Source of the DNA: Marisediminitalea aggregata
GTDB taxonomy: Bacteria > Pseudomonadota > Gammaproteobacteria > Enterobacterales > Alteromonadaceae
Direction: 5' to 3'
Length of the DNA: 64,000 nt
Assembly: GCF_900129565.1 (NCBI RefSeq)
Contig: NZ_FQWD01000003.1
Coordinates: forward strand, 407,880-471,879
In this document: piece after piece, positions 37,703 through 47,176 of the stretch
How the letters are laid out: each line of letters begins with the position of its first letter
Position numbering within the stretch: position 1 is the first letter of the stretch
Translations under genes and position numbers: made by a program
The notes under the pieces: model-generated
The model's input: the letters and a program-made list of their open reading frames with translations, nothing else
What the model was told of the DNA's origin: nothing
The model's database searches: none

Positions 37703-38848
37703 TTAAACGGTTTTTGGATGCATACCCAATGCATTCAGCATGGCAATCGCCGCCTGCGGCAAGGGGCTGTGTGCCACCACCTGATGGCCGGCTAATTCGC
37801 GGCGAACGCGGTAATGCTTGCGCATAAACGTAAACGCGACCTGATCTGCCAACCCTTGTCGAAAATCGCGATCGTCTTCACTGATATCATACACACTTAA
37901 TATGGCTTTCAGTACCAGTGAGAGCGCACTTTCAGGCGAACTATCCAACGCTGGCAGTTCAACCGCATCCGGTGGCGCTATAAAATCATCCAGTGTTAAT
38001 TCTGGCGTCGAGCCTTGGAGCTCACACACGGCCTCATAAACACGCTGTGTTCCCAGCAATTTACCTTCAATGCTGTGTCCTGCAATGTGAGGCGTCGCCA
38101 GCCAGATCAACGGCAACAATGTTTGATCGATACCGGGCTCATTGTTAAACACGTCCAACACTACCGTTGGCGCATTCTCGCTTAACAATCGGTTTTTTAG
38201 CGCGGCCTCATCAATCACTTCACCACGGCATGCGTTAATGAGTAGCTGTTGTGCATTCAGTTGCGCTAGCACAGCAGCATCAATCATGTGTTCGGTAGGA
38301 AAATATTCACCGGTTATCAGCGGTACATGCAGCGTGATCACGTCGCACGCTATTATAGATTGCCAGTCAGCAAATGTTCTTGTGTCACCCGCTTCCTGAA
38401 GCGGCGGGTCGTAAAGCTTATAGCGGACAGAGAGAGCATCAAGTAACCCCGATAGCGCAGTCCCGACGTGCCCGGCGCCCACTATACCCACGGTGGCAGT
38501 GTGCAAATCCAGCTTATTCGAAAGATGTGCGTTTGCCAGTACACTCAATACATATTCAGCTACTGCTTGCGCATTGCACCCTGCAGCTGACGTCCAGTAA
38601 ATACCCTGCTGCTGCAGATATTGCGTATCGATGTGGTTATACCCGGCGGTTGCTGTAGCAACCAGCGCTAACCGGTTGGCGCAGTTAAGTAAATCGGCAT
38701 TCACTTTAGTGGTCGAGCGCACGGCCAGCACATCAACATCTACCAGATCTTCAGGCGTTAAAGTACCCGATTCGAACCCTTCGGCAGAGCCAAACGCATT
38801 TAAGTAGTCCGCAGCCAGCGGCATGGAGTTTTCGAAACGTATTTTCAT
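37703..38848 (-). CDS. pdxB: Erythronate-4-phosphate dehydrogenase
   Basis: A 381-residue D-2-hydroxyacid dehydrogenase acting in pyridoxal phosphate synthesis (second step of the DXP-dependent route). Its N-terminus is MKIRFENSMPLAADYLNAFG. The NAD-binding motif is VGIVGAGHVGTALSGLL, followed by INACRGEVIDEAAL. The catalytic histidine lies in ATPHIAGHSIEGK, and the C-terminal PdxB-specific dimerisation domain is present. ATG 38848 gives the family start. Followed by asd, as E. coli pdxB is followed by usg. Confidence 0.96.
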   Translation of the reverse strand: MKIRFENSMPLAADYLNAFGSAEGFESGTLTPEDLVDVDVLAVRSTTKVNADLLNCANRLALVATATAGYNHIDTQYLQQQGIYWTSAAGCNAQAVAEYVLSVLANAHLSNKLDLHTATVGIVGAGHVGTALSGLLDALSVRYKLYDPPLQEAGDTRTFADWQSIIACDVITLHVPLITGEYFPTEHMIDAAVLAQLNAQQLLINACRGEVIDEAALKNRLLSENAPTVVLDVFNNEPGIDQTLLPLIWLATPHIAGHSIEGKLLGTQRVYEAVCELQGSTPELTLDDFIAPPDAVELPALDSSPESALSLVLKAILSVYDISEDDRDFRQGLADQVAFTFMRKHYRVRRELAGHQVVAHSPLPQAAIAMLNALGMHPKTV

Positions 38849-38906
38849 GACCGCGAAGTGTATAGCAAAGCGGCTTGTGGGGCGATAAATTTTCTGTCTC
38901 AAACAC

Positions 38907-38938
38907 AAAAACGCCCGCTGTGTAGCGGGCGCTTTTTT
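38907..38938 (-). terminator. Rho-independent terminator after fabB
   Basis: On the minus strand AAAAAAGCGCCCGCT-ACAC-AGCGGGCG is followed by TTTTTG. It separates fabB from pdxB. A-runs on the other side make it symmetrical. Confidence 0.88.
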
Positions 38939-38953
38939 AAACCTTGATGTGTC

Positions 38954-40165
38954 TTAGCTGTAGCGCTTAAAGACCAGGGTGGCGTTAGTGCCACCGAAGC
39001 CGAAGCTATTCGACATAATGGTATTAAGCTGAGCTTCACGCGTAGACGTTACTACATCCAGGCCTTGTGCCGCTTCGTCCAGGTTGTCGATGTTGATAGA
39101 TGGCGCAATAAAGTTGTTTTGCATCATCAATAAGCTGTAAATGGCTTCGTTCACACCAGCCGCACCCAGCGCGTGACCCGTCAGTGACTTCGTTGACGCC
39201 AGTGGTACACCTTTATCACCGAATACTTCACGGATCGCGGCTAGCTCTTTTACGTCGCCAACCGGCGTTGACGTGCCGTGCGTGTTCAGGTAGTCAATTG
39301 GACCTTCTACGCCCTGCATGGCCATTTGCATACAGCGGATTGCGCCTTCACCTGACGGGGCAACCATGTCGTAACCATCAGAGGTAGCACCGTACCCTAC
39401 GATTTCGCCATAGATTTTTGCACCACGTGCCAGCGCGTGTTCCAACTCTTCAACCACGACCATACCGCCGCCGCCACTGCTGACGAATCCGTCGCGATCC
39501 GCATCGTACGTGCGCGATGCCACAGCCGGGTTGTCGTTATACTTGGTAGACAGTGCGCCCATTGCGTCAAACTGAGAAGACAGTGCCCAGTGCAATTCTT
39601 CACCACCACCGGCAAATACAATGTCCTGTTTACCCAGTTGAATCAGCTCTAATGCGTTACCAATACAATGCGCACTGGTTGCACACGCTGAAGAAATTGA
39701 ATAGTTAACACCCAAAATTTTAAACGGTGTTGCCAGACACGCAGAAACGGTAGAGCCCATGCAGCGAGGTACCATGTAAGGACCTACGCGCTTGACACCT
39801 TTTTCACGCAAAATGTCAGCAGAGGCCACCTGATTGTCAGATGACGCGCCACCTGAACCCGCAACAATACCAGTGCGGATATTCGAAATGTCAGACGCTT
39901 CCAGGCCGCTGTCTTCAACGGCTTGTTGCATGGCCACATAAGCGTAAGCAGCAGCATCGCCCATAAAGCGCATTGCTTTGCGGTCGATGTGTTCTTTAAG
40001 GTCAATATCAATATTGCCCCATACCTGACTCCGCAGTCCCATTTCTGCAAACTGCTCAGAATAAGTGATCCCAGACTTACCTTCTTTTAATGAGGCGGTA
40101 ACTTCTTGTTGATTTGTGCCAATGCTGGATACGATGCCCAGCCCGGTAATAACTGCTCTTCTCAT
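38954..40165 (-). CDS. fabB: Beta-ketoacyl-ACP synthase I
   Basis: A 403-residue condensing enzyme elongating acyl-ACP and needed for unsaturated fatty acids. The catalytic cysteine is in [12 protein letters not shown] (about 163), and the two histidines in [11 protein letters not shown] and [10 protein letters not shown]. The glycine-rich C-terminal [14 protein letters not shown] is intact. It is divergent from mnmC as in E. coli. The 235-bp gap upstream shows no operator I can name. Confidence 0.97.
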   Translation of the reverse strand: MRRAVITGLGIVSSIGTNQQEVTASLKEGKSGITYSEQFAEMGLRSQVWGNIDIDLKEHIDRKAMRFMGDAAAYAYVAMQQAVEDSGLEASDISNIRTGIVAGSGGASSDNQVASADILREKGVKRVGPYMVPRCMGSTVSACLATPFKILGVNYSISSACATSAHCIGNALELIQLGKQDIVFAGGGEELHWALSSQFDAMGALSTKYNDNPAVASRTYDADRDGFVSSGGGGMVVVEELEHALARGAKIYGEIVGYGATSDGYDMVAPSGEGAIRCMQMAMQGVEGPIDYLNTHGTSTPVGDVKELAAIREVFGDKGVPLASTKSLTGHALGAAGVNEAIYSLLMMQNNFIAPSINIDNLDEAAQGLDVVTSTREAQLNTIMSNSFGFGGTNATLVFKRYS

Positions 40166-40400
40166 AATTATCCTTTTGCGTTAACGCGCCTATGGTAACG
40201 ATTTTCATTTGCTAAGTGGTCTGCTCTTTTGCCCCAACCCTTCGCAATTTCATTCCACAGGTTATTTTTATCTGCGCCCTATGCTACGTAGATTATTGGT
40301 ATGTTCAAGTGTAGTCGATGACATTGTATTGGAACAGTGAACCGAAAAGCGCTTGCTGGTATGATACCGCGCAATTTTATTGGCATAGTTTGACCGCTTC

Positions 40401-42416
40401 ATGACAGAACCATTGCGATCCGCAAATGTACATTTTAACGATCAGGGCACGCCTGTTGCCGATGCCTTTGATGACGTCTATTTCTCCAATGACAGTGGCA
40501 TTCAGGAAACCGAACATGTCTTCATGCAAGGCAATGATATTGCCGCGCGTTGGCAAGCCTGCACTCAGCCTCATTATGTGATTGCAGAGACCGGCTTTGG
40601 TACTGGTTTGAACTGCCTGGTGGCTATGCTGGCATTTGCCAGATTCCGAGATGCAAATCCTGACCACCCGCTGAAACGCTTGCATATTCTCAGTACCGAA
40701 AAGTTTCCAATCGCCGCCAGCGACTTAACCCGGGCACTCTCGGTTTTTCCTGACGTTGCGCCTCTTGTCGACACATTGGTAGCCCAGTATCCGCCTATGT
40801 TAAACGGTTGTCATCGACTTCAGTTTGAACGCTGGCATACGCAACTGGATTTGTGGTTGGGTGACGTCCACAACTTGTTACCTTGCTGGCATTGCCCGAA
40901 AGACGGCTTGGTAGACAGCTGGTTTTTAGACGGGTTTGCCCCTAGCAAGAACCCGGACATGTGGACTGACGCACTGTTTTCACAAATGGCCAGATTGAGT
41001 AAACCCGGTGCTGGTTTTGCCACTTTTACGGCGGCAGGCGTGGTAAAACGCGGTTTAAAAGAAGCGGGTTTTACAATTGAAAAGCGCAAAGGATTCGGCC
41101 GTAAGCGCGACATGCTAACAGGGATTCTTACCGACGCGCCGACACTGCGAACACATCAACCCTGGCACTACCGCTACCCGGATACGTCGCTTGGCAACGA
41201 CGATACTGTTGCGGTTATCGGTGCTGGTTTAGCCGGTAGCAGTATTGCATTAGCGCTGTGTAAACGTGGGATCCCGGTCACGCTGTTTGGCAAAGCGCCA
41301 GAGCCGGCAGACGGCGCATCAGGCAATCGTCAGGGCGGCTTTTACCCGCAGCTTCAGGCTAGTTTTAGTCCTCCAGCCCGCATTCAGGCTCACAGCTTTT
41401 TATTTGCCTCACGGTATTATCAGCAACTGGCTGAACAAGGCGTCACTTTTACTCAGGCCCCCTGCGGCGTATTGTTGCTGGCATTTAACGATGAAGTCGC
41501 ATCGAGACAACAGAAACTGGTCAGCAAGCAGCTCTGGCCAGAACAGATAATCTATCCTGTTACAAAGGATGAAGCCTCTGCACTCGCGGGTATACCAATG
41601 CAGCAAGGCGGCTTATTCTGCCCCCTTGGCGGCTGGATTAGCCCACAAGAACTGGTCAATGCTCAATTAACACTGGCAAGAAGCACAGGGTTACTAACCG
41701 AGAATTACGACTGCCCGGTAGATGTCACTACCAATGAGAATAGAGCTCTCGTGACCGCCAAACAGTCAGGCCAGCAATGGTCGTTTTCACGAGCCGTCCT
41801 GGCCTGTGGTCATCACAGCATAGAACAAAGTGTGCTTTCGCATGTGCCGCTTCGCCCTGTTCGCGGTCAGGTTGAAGCAATTGCAGAGCACGCGCCGTTG
41901 GATTCACTGCGCACGGTGTTGTGTCACAAAGGGTATATGACACCCGCCTGGCAAGGTCGGTTAGCATTGGGGTCTACCTATGTAAAAGAGGATATTACCT
42001 GTGAACCGCGTCGTGAAGAAAGTGAACAAAACCTGGCAACCCACGCGAAAGCCATGGCAGATTACCCGTGGGCACAGAATATTGAGCATGACTATACCGC
42101 GCGCGCATCGATCCGAATGGGAGTTGCAGACCACCAGCCTGTTGTAGGTGCCGTTATTTCGCCGGACACCCTTACCCATCGCTACGAGCAACTTTACAAA
42201 GGTTTCCGTCCAGCAGATTATCCGCTTAACACCAGCGAACAAACGATTACCGTATTAACCGGTTTAGGATCCAGAGGTTTAACGACTGCCCCACTAATGG
42301 CCGAAATACTGGCAAGCCAATGGTGTGGTGAACCCTTGCCGATGGAAGAGGTTTTACTTCAGGCTTTGGCACCTGAGCGCTTCATGTTACGAGAGATGAA
42401 GAAAAAGCCTCAATGA
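40401..42416 (+). CDS. mnmC: Bifunctional tRNA 5-methylaminomethyl-2-thiouridine modification enzyme
   Basis: A 671-residue fusion. The N-terminal SAM-methyltransferase half (about 1-250; VIAETGFGTGLNCLVAML, WFLDGFAPSKNPDMW) converts nm5s2U to mnm5s2U. The C-terminal FAD oxidoreductase half (from AVIGAGLAGSSIALALCKRG) removes the carboxymethyl group of cmnm5s2U. Length agrees with E. coli MnmC (668). It is divergent from fabB. Its final codons form part of a terminator for the opposite-strand gene. Confidence 0.96.
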   Translation: MTEPLRSANVHFNDQGTPVADAFDDVYFSNDSGIQETEHVFMQGNDIAARWQACTQPHYVIAETGFGTGLNCLVAMLAFARFRDANPDHPLKRLHILSTEKFPIAASDLTRALSVFPDVAPLVDTLVAQYPPMLNGCHRLQFERWHTQLDLWLGDVHNLLPCWHCPKDGLVDSWFLDGFAPSKNPDMWTDALFSQMARLSKPGAGFATFTAAGVVKRGLKEAGFTIEKRKGFGRKRDMLTGILTDAPTLRTHQPWHYRYPDTSLGNDDTVAVIGAGLAGSSIALALCKRGIPVTLFGKAPEPADGASGNRQGGFYPQLQASFSPPARIQAHSFLFASRYYQQLAEQGVTFTQAPCGVLLLAFNDEVASRQQKLVSKQLWPEQIIYPVTKDEASALAGIPMQQGGLFCPLGGWISPQELVNAQLTLARSTGLLTENYDCPVDVTTNENRALVTAKQSGQQWSFSRAVLACGHHSIEQSVLSHVPLRPVRGQVEAIAEHAPLDSLRTVLCHKGYMTPAWQGRLALGSTYVKEDITCEPRREESEQNLATHAKAMADYPWAQNIEHDYTARASIRMGVADHQPVVGAVISPDTLTHRYEQLYKGFRPADYPLNTSEQTITVLTGLGSRGLTTAPLMAEILASQWCGEPLPMEEVLLQALAPERFMLREMKKKPQ

Positions 42417-42426
42417 TATTGAGGCT
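42401..42426 (-). terminator. Minus-strand terminator overlapping the mnmC stop codon
   Basis: AGCCTCAAT and ATTGAGGCT form a 9-bp perfect stem with a 3-nt loop. On the minus strand the stem is followed by TTTTTCTTC. It would end transcription of the convergent ankyrin gene, 175 bp past that gene's stop. Confidence 0.7.
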
Positions 42427-42600
42427 GATAACAAAATCGGAATCTGATTAGTCGTAGCGGTGAACGCTTTTGGTCAGAAGCGGACATAGCTCATTTTAAA
42501 TCTTAATAGTATTTATTTGCTGCGGAATTTGGCTGAAATTCGAGTGGATTAACGTCTAATTTGAAGACTGACTCCAATCCATTAAAACTATGAGATAAAA

Positions 42601-44025
42601 TCATTGAACTGCAGCACTGCTTTCACTATCTATCCCCGGACACATTCGTCTGACCTTTGCGTTATACTCTTCGGTTTTTTGAGCGTAAAACCGATCAAAC
42701 TCCCTTGCTTCTTCTATCTTTGAGAAGTCGGTGGTCTCTCTCTTTTCGTTAACCTCAGCTAAATAAGCTTTGTGGTCAATTTCTGATTGTCCTTTTAGAT
42801 ACTCACATAAACCCGTATCGTGGCTGCCTATCGAAGATGTTTTAGCCACGCCGTTAAAACTCTGACCAGGGTTACGATTAGGGTTCGATACTGAATTTTG
42901 GTTTACTGATTGGTTTATTTCCAAAGTCGCAGTTTGTGACTCCTGATTATTGTAATTTTCGTTACGGATTCCCGCATTATTAGTGGATGTAACGTTAGAA
43001 TTTGAGGTAGGTGCGTCTTCTTGACTAGCAGAATGACTTATTTGTATGACCGCGTTCTGGAACTCACTTGAGTTAAGTGCAATCGCTGTCGCCTTTAACG
43101 TTTCCCCCAAAGTTGTACCAATATTGCTCCAAAGTTCTCTTCTCCTAGCCTTTTCTTTTATTCTTTCTTCATGTCGCTCGTGAGCTAGTGCTTTTCCTCC
43201 AACAAAATCAATATATTCGATTAAGTTTTCATACTTTTTAATTTCTTCCGAAACGTTAGGCTGTCTCACGAGAAATTGCTGTAGCCATTTGATTTCAAAT
43301 AACGCCATATCGTATGGCGTTACGTCGTAAAAATATCTTTTATGCCTGTAGGTCGCGTCAATAGATGCATTTACGTTTGCCCCTAAGTCAATCAGTTGCT
43401 TAGCTATTTCTATTTTGCCGTTTATAACAGCTTGGTAAAGTGGAGTACCGTAAGTTCCTTGATTAATATGGATATTAGCCCCTGCGTTGAAAAGTAGCCA
43501 TACCATATTTAAGTTCCCTAGCTTGGCTGCCTCATGCAATGGGAGCATTCCTGCCTTCTTTGGATTTCCATTTACATCAGCACCTTTAGCAATCAAATAT
43601 TTTACTGCGTCCACTCTGTTGCTTGAAACTGCCTTAAGTAACGGGGTCTCACCATCTACAGTCATGTTTATATTCATTCCATTGTCTAAAAAGAATTCTA
43701 TAAGAGCTAAGTCACCATTTTGGCTTGCAATATGTAAAACAGATGTTTCTCTGAACATGGATTTCCGTGGTTTCTGAAAGGAAGCTCCATTTTCAACAAG
43801 TAACTTAACAATATCTAACCTGCCACTAGACGTAGCGTTGTAAATCGCACCATCGCCGTTTTCATCTACAGCATCAACGTTTGCGCCGTCATCTAGTGCT
43901 AACATCACAGCTTCTTTGTTTGTTATAGATGCTGCGATAAGCTTTCTATCTATCTCAGTAAGCGTGGATTTACATCCGAAACTTAAAAGTAATACGATGA
44001 CGATTAGTGTTAAACGTTCTGACAT
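42601..44025 (-). CDS. Ankyrin-repeat lipoprotein
   Basis: A 474-residue predicted lipoprotein (lipobox LSFGC, C18) with about five to six ankyrin repeats between residues 30 and 220. Examples are ATSSGRLDIVKLLVENGAS and VINGKIEIAKQLIDLGANVN. A charged helical stretch and an Asn/Ser/Gln-rich low-complexity tail follow. Base composition is clearly more AT-rich than in neighbouring genes, which suggests recent acquisition. E. coli has mnmC next to yfcL with nothing between, so this gene belongs to an insertion. Ankyrin repeats bind proteins; the partner is unknown. Confidence 0.85.
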   Translation of the reverse strand: MSERLTLIVIVLLLSFGCKSTLTEIDRKLIAASITNKEAVMLALDDGANVDAVDENGDGAIYNATSSGRLDIVKLLVENGASFQKPRKSMFRETSVLHIASQNGDLALIEFFLDNGMNINMTVDGETPLLKAVSSNRVDAVKYLIAKGADVNGNPKKAGMLPLHEAAKLGNLNMVWLLFNAGANIHINQGTYGTPLYQAVINGKIEIAKQLIDLGANVNASIDATYRHKRYFYDVTPYDMALFEIKWLQQFLVRQPNVSEEIKKYENLIEYIDFVGGKALAHERHEERIKEKARRRELWSNIGTTLGETLKATAIALNSSEFQNAVIQISHSASQEDAPTSNSNVTSTNNAGIRNENYNNQESQTATLEINQSVNQNSVSNPNRNPGQSFNGVAKTSSIGSHDTGLCEYLKGQSEIDHKAYLAEVNEKRETTDFSKIEEAREFDRFYAQKTEEYNAKVRRMCPGIDSESSAAVQ

Positions 44026-44410
44026 GTTCCATATACCCGCTTTAATTATTCCGAAGGGAATTTATTTTTTGTTAAGATAGTATAAAAAATAAGCCGCTAC
44101 TACTCTTGTTAGACTGGAATTATCAATCAGCGTTAGAAAACTTGAAATTAGTATGGATGTTCAAATTAGTCACAAATCCGAAGTAGCAAAAACGGGGCTC
44201 CCTCTATTTGTCTGAAGCGGATGACAATGGCTGTTCTCTTTTAAGTCCACTTTTCGCTCTTAGCGCTAATTTTCCTCTCTTTGCGATTCATCATACTGAA
44301 AGAACGAACAGCACCGACGTGATGCTGCAATTGTATTTAAGCCAGACCAGAGCGATACTGCTGTTTTCGATAGACTCTAAATTATTGAAGCAGGCAGGGT
44401 TTTGCTTTAC
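44026..44410. other. AT-rich gap between the ankyrin gene and the FlgO cluster
   Basis: The gap holds an AT-rich stretch near 44055-44110, likely the ankyrin gene promoter. An open frame at 44208-44453 has a TTG start and no recognisable features, so I do not call it a gene. Confidence 0.5.
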
Positions 44411-44441
44411 TAAAAACAAAAACGGGATCTTCAGATCCCGA
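44411..44441 (-). terminator. Rho-independent terminator after the FlgO-family genes
   Basis: On the minus strand CGGGATCT-GA-AGATCCCG is followed by TTTTTGTTTTTA. It ends the three-gene lipoprotein cluster. Confidence 0.85.
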
Positions 44442-44491
44442 AAGTGTAATTAGTCGATAACGATGTGAGGCTTTAGTAACTGTTCAAGTCG

Positions 44492-45196
44492 TTACTCGCT
44501 GGCAACCGGGCCGGTCGGCACCAGAGATGTCACCACAAACGACGGAATAAAGATATTCGCACTGGCAACAACACGCTGCTGATCTACCGCGACGATACGC
44601 GCATTTACGTTAACTCCACGGGGTAACTCAACCAATGTACCGGTAAGGATATGGTCCATCTGCAAACGTTTAGCCAGTCGTTGACCTTCTCTTGTCAGCG
44701 CGAGATCGCCGTGCTCGGTCACATCCAGTGTGCGCGATAGTTTAAAATCGACAACACCCAACCCATACTGCTGCAGCTCGTGGATCAGGTATTCAGACAA
44801 CTGATTGCCCAGTATCGTTGATTCACGCAAAGAGTGATTGAATCGCACAAAACTCGCTACACCAATCAGTTCTTCGGTGTTGAGCAAAACAGCGCCGTCC
44901 ATCAGCGACATCGCCAATTGTTCGGCGTAGTCGTTGAGTGCCTTGTGGGTAATATCGGGTGTATAGCCGGTTTGAAGCGGGTCCTGGTAGCCGGGTGATG
45001 GCAACCTGTCGCGGTACATTTCAATATCGCGCGAGTCCGGGCGATATTCCAGCCCGCTTCCCTGAGGTGGACGCACCTGCTCTCGCACAGACGGTGGCGC
45101 ATCTTCCTTACCAAACCAAAAATAGCCGGAGTCCGACTGACTCGCACAGCCGGTCAATCCGCTACACACTATTGCACCTAACACCCATTTGCGCAT
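44492..45196 (-). CDS. FlgO-family outer membrane lipoprotein, paralogue 1
   Basis: A 234-residue lipoprotein (lipobox LTGC, C17). The FlgO domain (about 85-225) shows VASFVRFNHSLRESTILGNQ, ILTGTLVELPRGVNVNARIV and VVASANIFIP. Vibrio FlgO is needed for normal flagellar motility and stability of the flagellum at the outer membrane. This is the last of three tandem paralogues and starts 2 bp after the preceding one. No flagellar genes adjoin the cluster in this window, so a flagellar role is inferred from the family. Confidence 0.88.
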   Translation of the reverse strand: MRKWVLGAIVCSGLTGCASQSDSGYFWFGKEDAPPSVREQVRPPQGSGLEYRPDSRDIEMYRDRLPSPGYQDPLQTGYTPDITHKALNDYAEQLAMSLMDGAVLLNTEELIGVASFVRFNHSLRESTILGNQLSEYLIHELQQYGLGVVDFKLSRTLDVTEHGDLALTREGQRLAKRLQMDHILTGTLVELPRGVNVNARIVAVDQQRVVASANIFIPSFVVTSLVPTGPVASE

Positions 45197-45198
45197 GA

Positions 45199-45936
45199 CT
45201 AACCCCGGCTTAATTTAACACCATCCCGCATTCTGCCGCGCTCACTTCCATCACTGGGAATCAGCGCATCGGCTACATAAAACGGAATAAGCATTTGTGC
45301 ACTGGCTACAACCGCACGAGATTGAATGCCTATAATGCGTGCATTCACCATTACCCCGCCCTGATGCTTTGCCATGGTGCCCGTTAGCACATATTCCATG
45401 GGCAAACTGGCGTCTAACTCGAGGTAATCCCGGGTGAGCACAAAGTCACCCTCTTCCGTTATTCGAATAAAGTCCGTGGCTTTGTAGTCAATCACAGGAA
45501 TGCGAAACTTATGCAGTTCATGGACAAAGGACTCAGCCATTTGCTGGCCCAGCAAGTTCGTTTGCTGTAAATCAGAATCCAGCAGCGCAAAGTGCGTCAC
45601 ACCGACGGGCGTTTTATTGCTAACGTATTCCATGTTGGCAATCAGATCCTGGGTGAGGGCCTTCACGTAATCGCCAATGTGTTTAGTAAGCGGTCTGCCC
45701 TTATAGGCGCCCTGAATACTTGAGTACAAGGGCGGTTGACCAATTGCGCCAAAGCTATCAACCTCGTCTGCAGCCATGGGCGCTCGTGACATGCGATCAG
45801 CGGCGGTAATATCAACAACATTCATCGATGTCGCCATCACGGGTTCACTTGTGCCAGCCATGTCCTCATCGGTGCTCATGCACCCACTCAAGGCACACGC
45901 TGCCAGTAAACTGCTTATTTCCAATACCTTACGCAT
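45199..45936 (-). CDS. FlgO-family outer membrane lipoprotein, paralogue 2
   Basis: A 245-residue lipoprotein (lipobox LSGC, C19). The FlgO domain includes VTHFALLDSDLQQTNLLGQQ, VLTGTMAKHQGGVMVNARII and AVVASAQMLIPFYVADALIP. It is more similar to paralogue 1 in its C-terminal half than in the linker after the lipobox. The gene begins 5 bp after paralogue 3 ends, so the three are surely one transcript. Confidence 0.88.
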   Translation of the reverse strand: MRKVLEISSLLAACALSGCMSTDEDMAGTSEPVMATSMNVVDITAADRMSRAPMAADEVDSFGAIGQPPLYSSIQGAYKGRPLTKHIGDYVKALTQDLIANMEYVSNKTPVGVTHFALLDSDLQQTNLLGQQMAESFVHELHKFRIPVIDYKATDFIRITEEGDFVLTRDYLELDASLPMEYVLTGTMAKHQGGVMVNARIIGIQSRAVVASAQMLIPFYVADALIPSDGSERGRMRDGVKLSRG

Positions 45937-45941
45937 GTTCG

Positions 45942-46595
45942 TTACCCTTTGTTCTCAGTTCGGTACAGCCGGCCATTACGGGTGGTGACCTGCTCTTGCT
46001 GCCAGAATAATTCAGCCGGAAAAAACCGGGTTGCGGCAGCCACAATGTCCCGTGTGCGCGCGTTAATGATGCGGGCATTTACCATCGCCCCGGCTTCCTG
46101 GTACACCAATGTGCCGGTAATATAATAGTCTACCCGGTCGAGTGCAGACAGCTGGTCGATGTCGCGCGTAAGCACTCGGTCGGCTTTATCACTGATTATT
46201 ATATCGTTCGAAAGCTTAAACTCTTGAGCGACAAATCCACGTTTTGTGGCTTCGGTAAGCATGCCTTGCTCTAATTGATGACCTAAAAGTTGCAGCGGAT
46301 GCTGAAAAGTCTCGTCGTATTCCATGGAATCCACCGGCACGAAACCGGCTACGGCATAACGTGCCTGACGCGCCGGTGCGACGTTTGCGAATAACTCGTT
46401 CGCCAGCACATAGGTGTGATACTCCACATTACCAAGAGCAGGTAATGGCACCTGCTCTGAAATCAGTTCCATATTAGGTTCAGGGGAGTTGGTACAGCCG
46501 GCGAGACCGGTCGTCGCCAACGCCAGAACTGCCAATACTGACCGCCAGGTTATGACAGTGTTTAAAGGCTTCTTTGAACGGAAATAAACAAGCAT
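45942..46595 (-). CDS. FlgO-family outer membrane lipoprotein, paralogue 3
   Basis: A 217-residue lipoprotein and first gene of the cluster. The basic N-terminal stretch and helix end in lipobox LAGC (C34). The FlgO domain has AGFVPVDSMEYDETFQHPLQ, YITGTLVYQEAGAMVNARII and RDIVAAATRFFP. It is the most divergent of the three. The 259-bp gap upstream contains the near-palindrome TTAGTCAGGCTGGCTAA and probably the cluster promoter. Confidence 0.86.
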   Translation of the reverse strand: MLVYFRSKKPLNTVITWRSVLAVLALATTGLAGCTNSPEPNMELISEQVPLPALGNVEYHTYVLANELFANVAPARQARYAVAGFVPVDSMEYDETFQHPLQLLGHQLEQGMLTEATKRGFVAQEFKLSNDIIISDKADRVLTRDIDQLSALDRVDYYITGTLVYQEAGAMVNARIINARTRDIVAAATRFFPAELFWQQEQVTTRNGRLYRTENKG

Positions 46596-46854
46596 GGCTA
46601 AGCACTCTGCAACAAAAATTAAACGCGTTTAGCCGGGATTTGCAATAATTACACCAAGAATGGGATATGTGAGAATCAATTCGAATTATTGGTCACTTAT
46701 CCTTAGTCAGGCTGGCTAAGTAAGCCCAAGCGCTGGCGTTGCGGTATACAGATTACACACCAAGCCCGCAGCGGAGCGGCCAAACACGTAGTAATGTAGG
46801 AATAAGGTTTCCCTTTTCACCTGTGCGCGAGGCGAAAGCGGCAATAAACTGCCA

Positions 46855-47154
46855 CTATTGATACGGGGTAATCAACTGCTGCCATAATGCGGTTACAGCG
46901 ACCTGGTCTTCCCCCTCTAGTTCTTTGTTTTCGAACGCGGCCGATAAGCTTGCCTGCATTCGCTCGTTTAACAACTGGGCACTGGCTTGCGACTCCAGTT
47001 CGAGTTTGCGCGCCTGAACCGCAAAGTGCCCCTGCAGGTAACTGGCTATAAACAATGCGTCATCGCTGCCGGTGTCTACCACGTTATCCAGCGCGGCATC
47101 TATATCGTCAACCAGTTGTACAAATGACGCCGGGGCTTTAACTTGTTCCTGCAT
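46855..47154 (-). CDS. yfcL: YfcL family protein
   Basis: A 99-residue protein resembling E. coli YfcL (92 residues): DIDAALDNVVDTGSDDALFI followed by ASYLQGHFAVQARKLELE is the family core. Function is unknown. In E. coli it lies between mnmC and epmC; here it precedes the ATP-NAD kinase-like gene and epmC on the same strand, with a 22-bp gap, so the three are probably cotranscribed. Confidence 0.88.
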   Translation of the reverse strand: MQEQVKAPASFVQLVDDIDAALDNVVDTGSDDALFIASYLQGHFAVQARKLELESQASAQLLNERMQASLSAAFENKELEGEDQVAVTALWQQLITPYQ

Positions 47155-47176
47155 ATCTGAGTGTCTGTTAAATAGG

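Noticed and set aside
44208..44453. 81-codon plus-strand frame between the ankyrin gene and the FlgO cluster.
   Set aside because: TTG start, random-looking composition, and it runs through the FlgO-cluster terminator.
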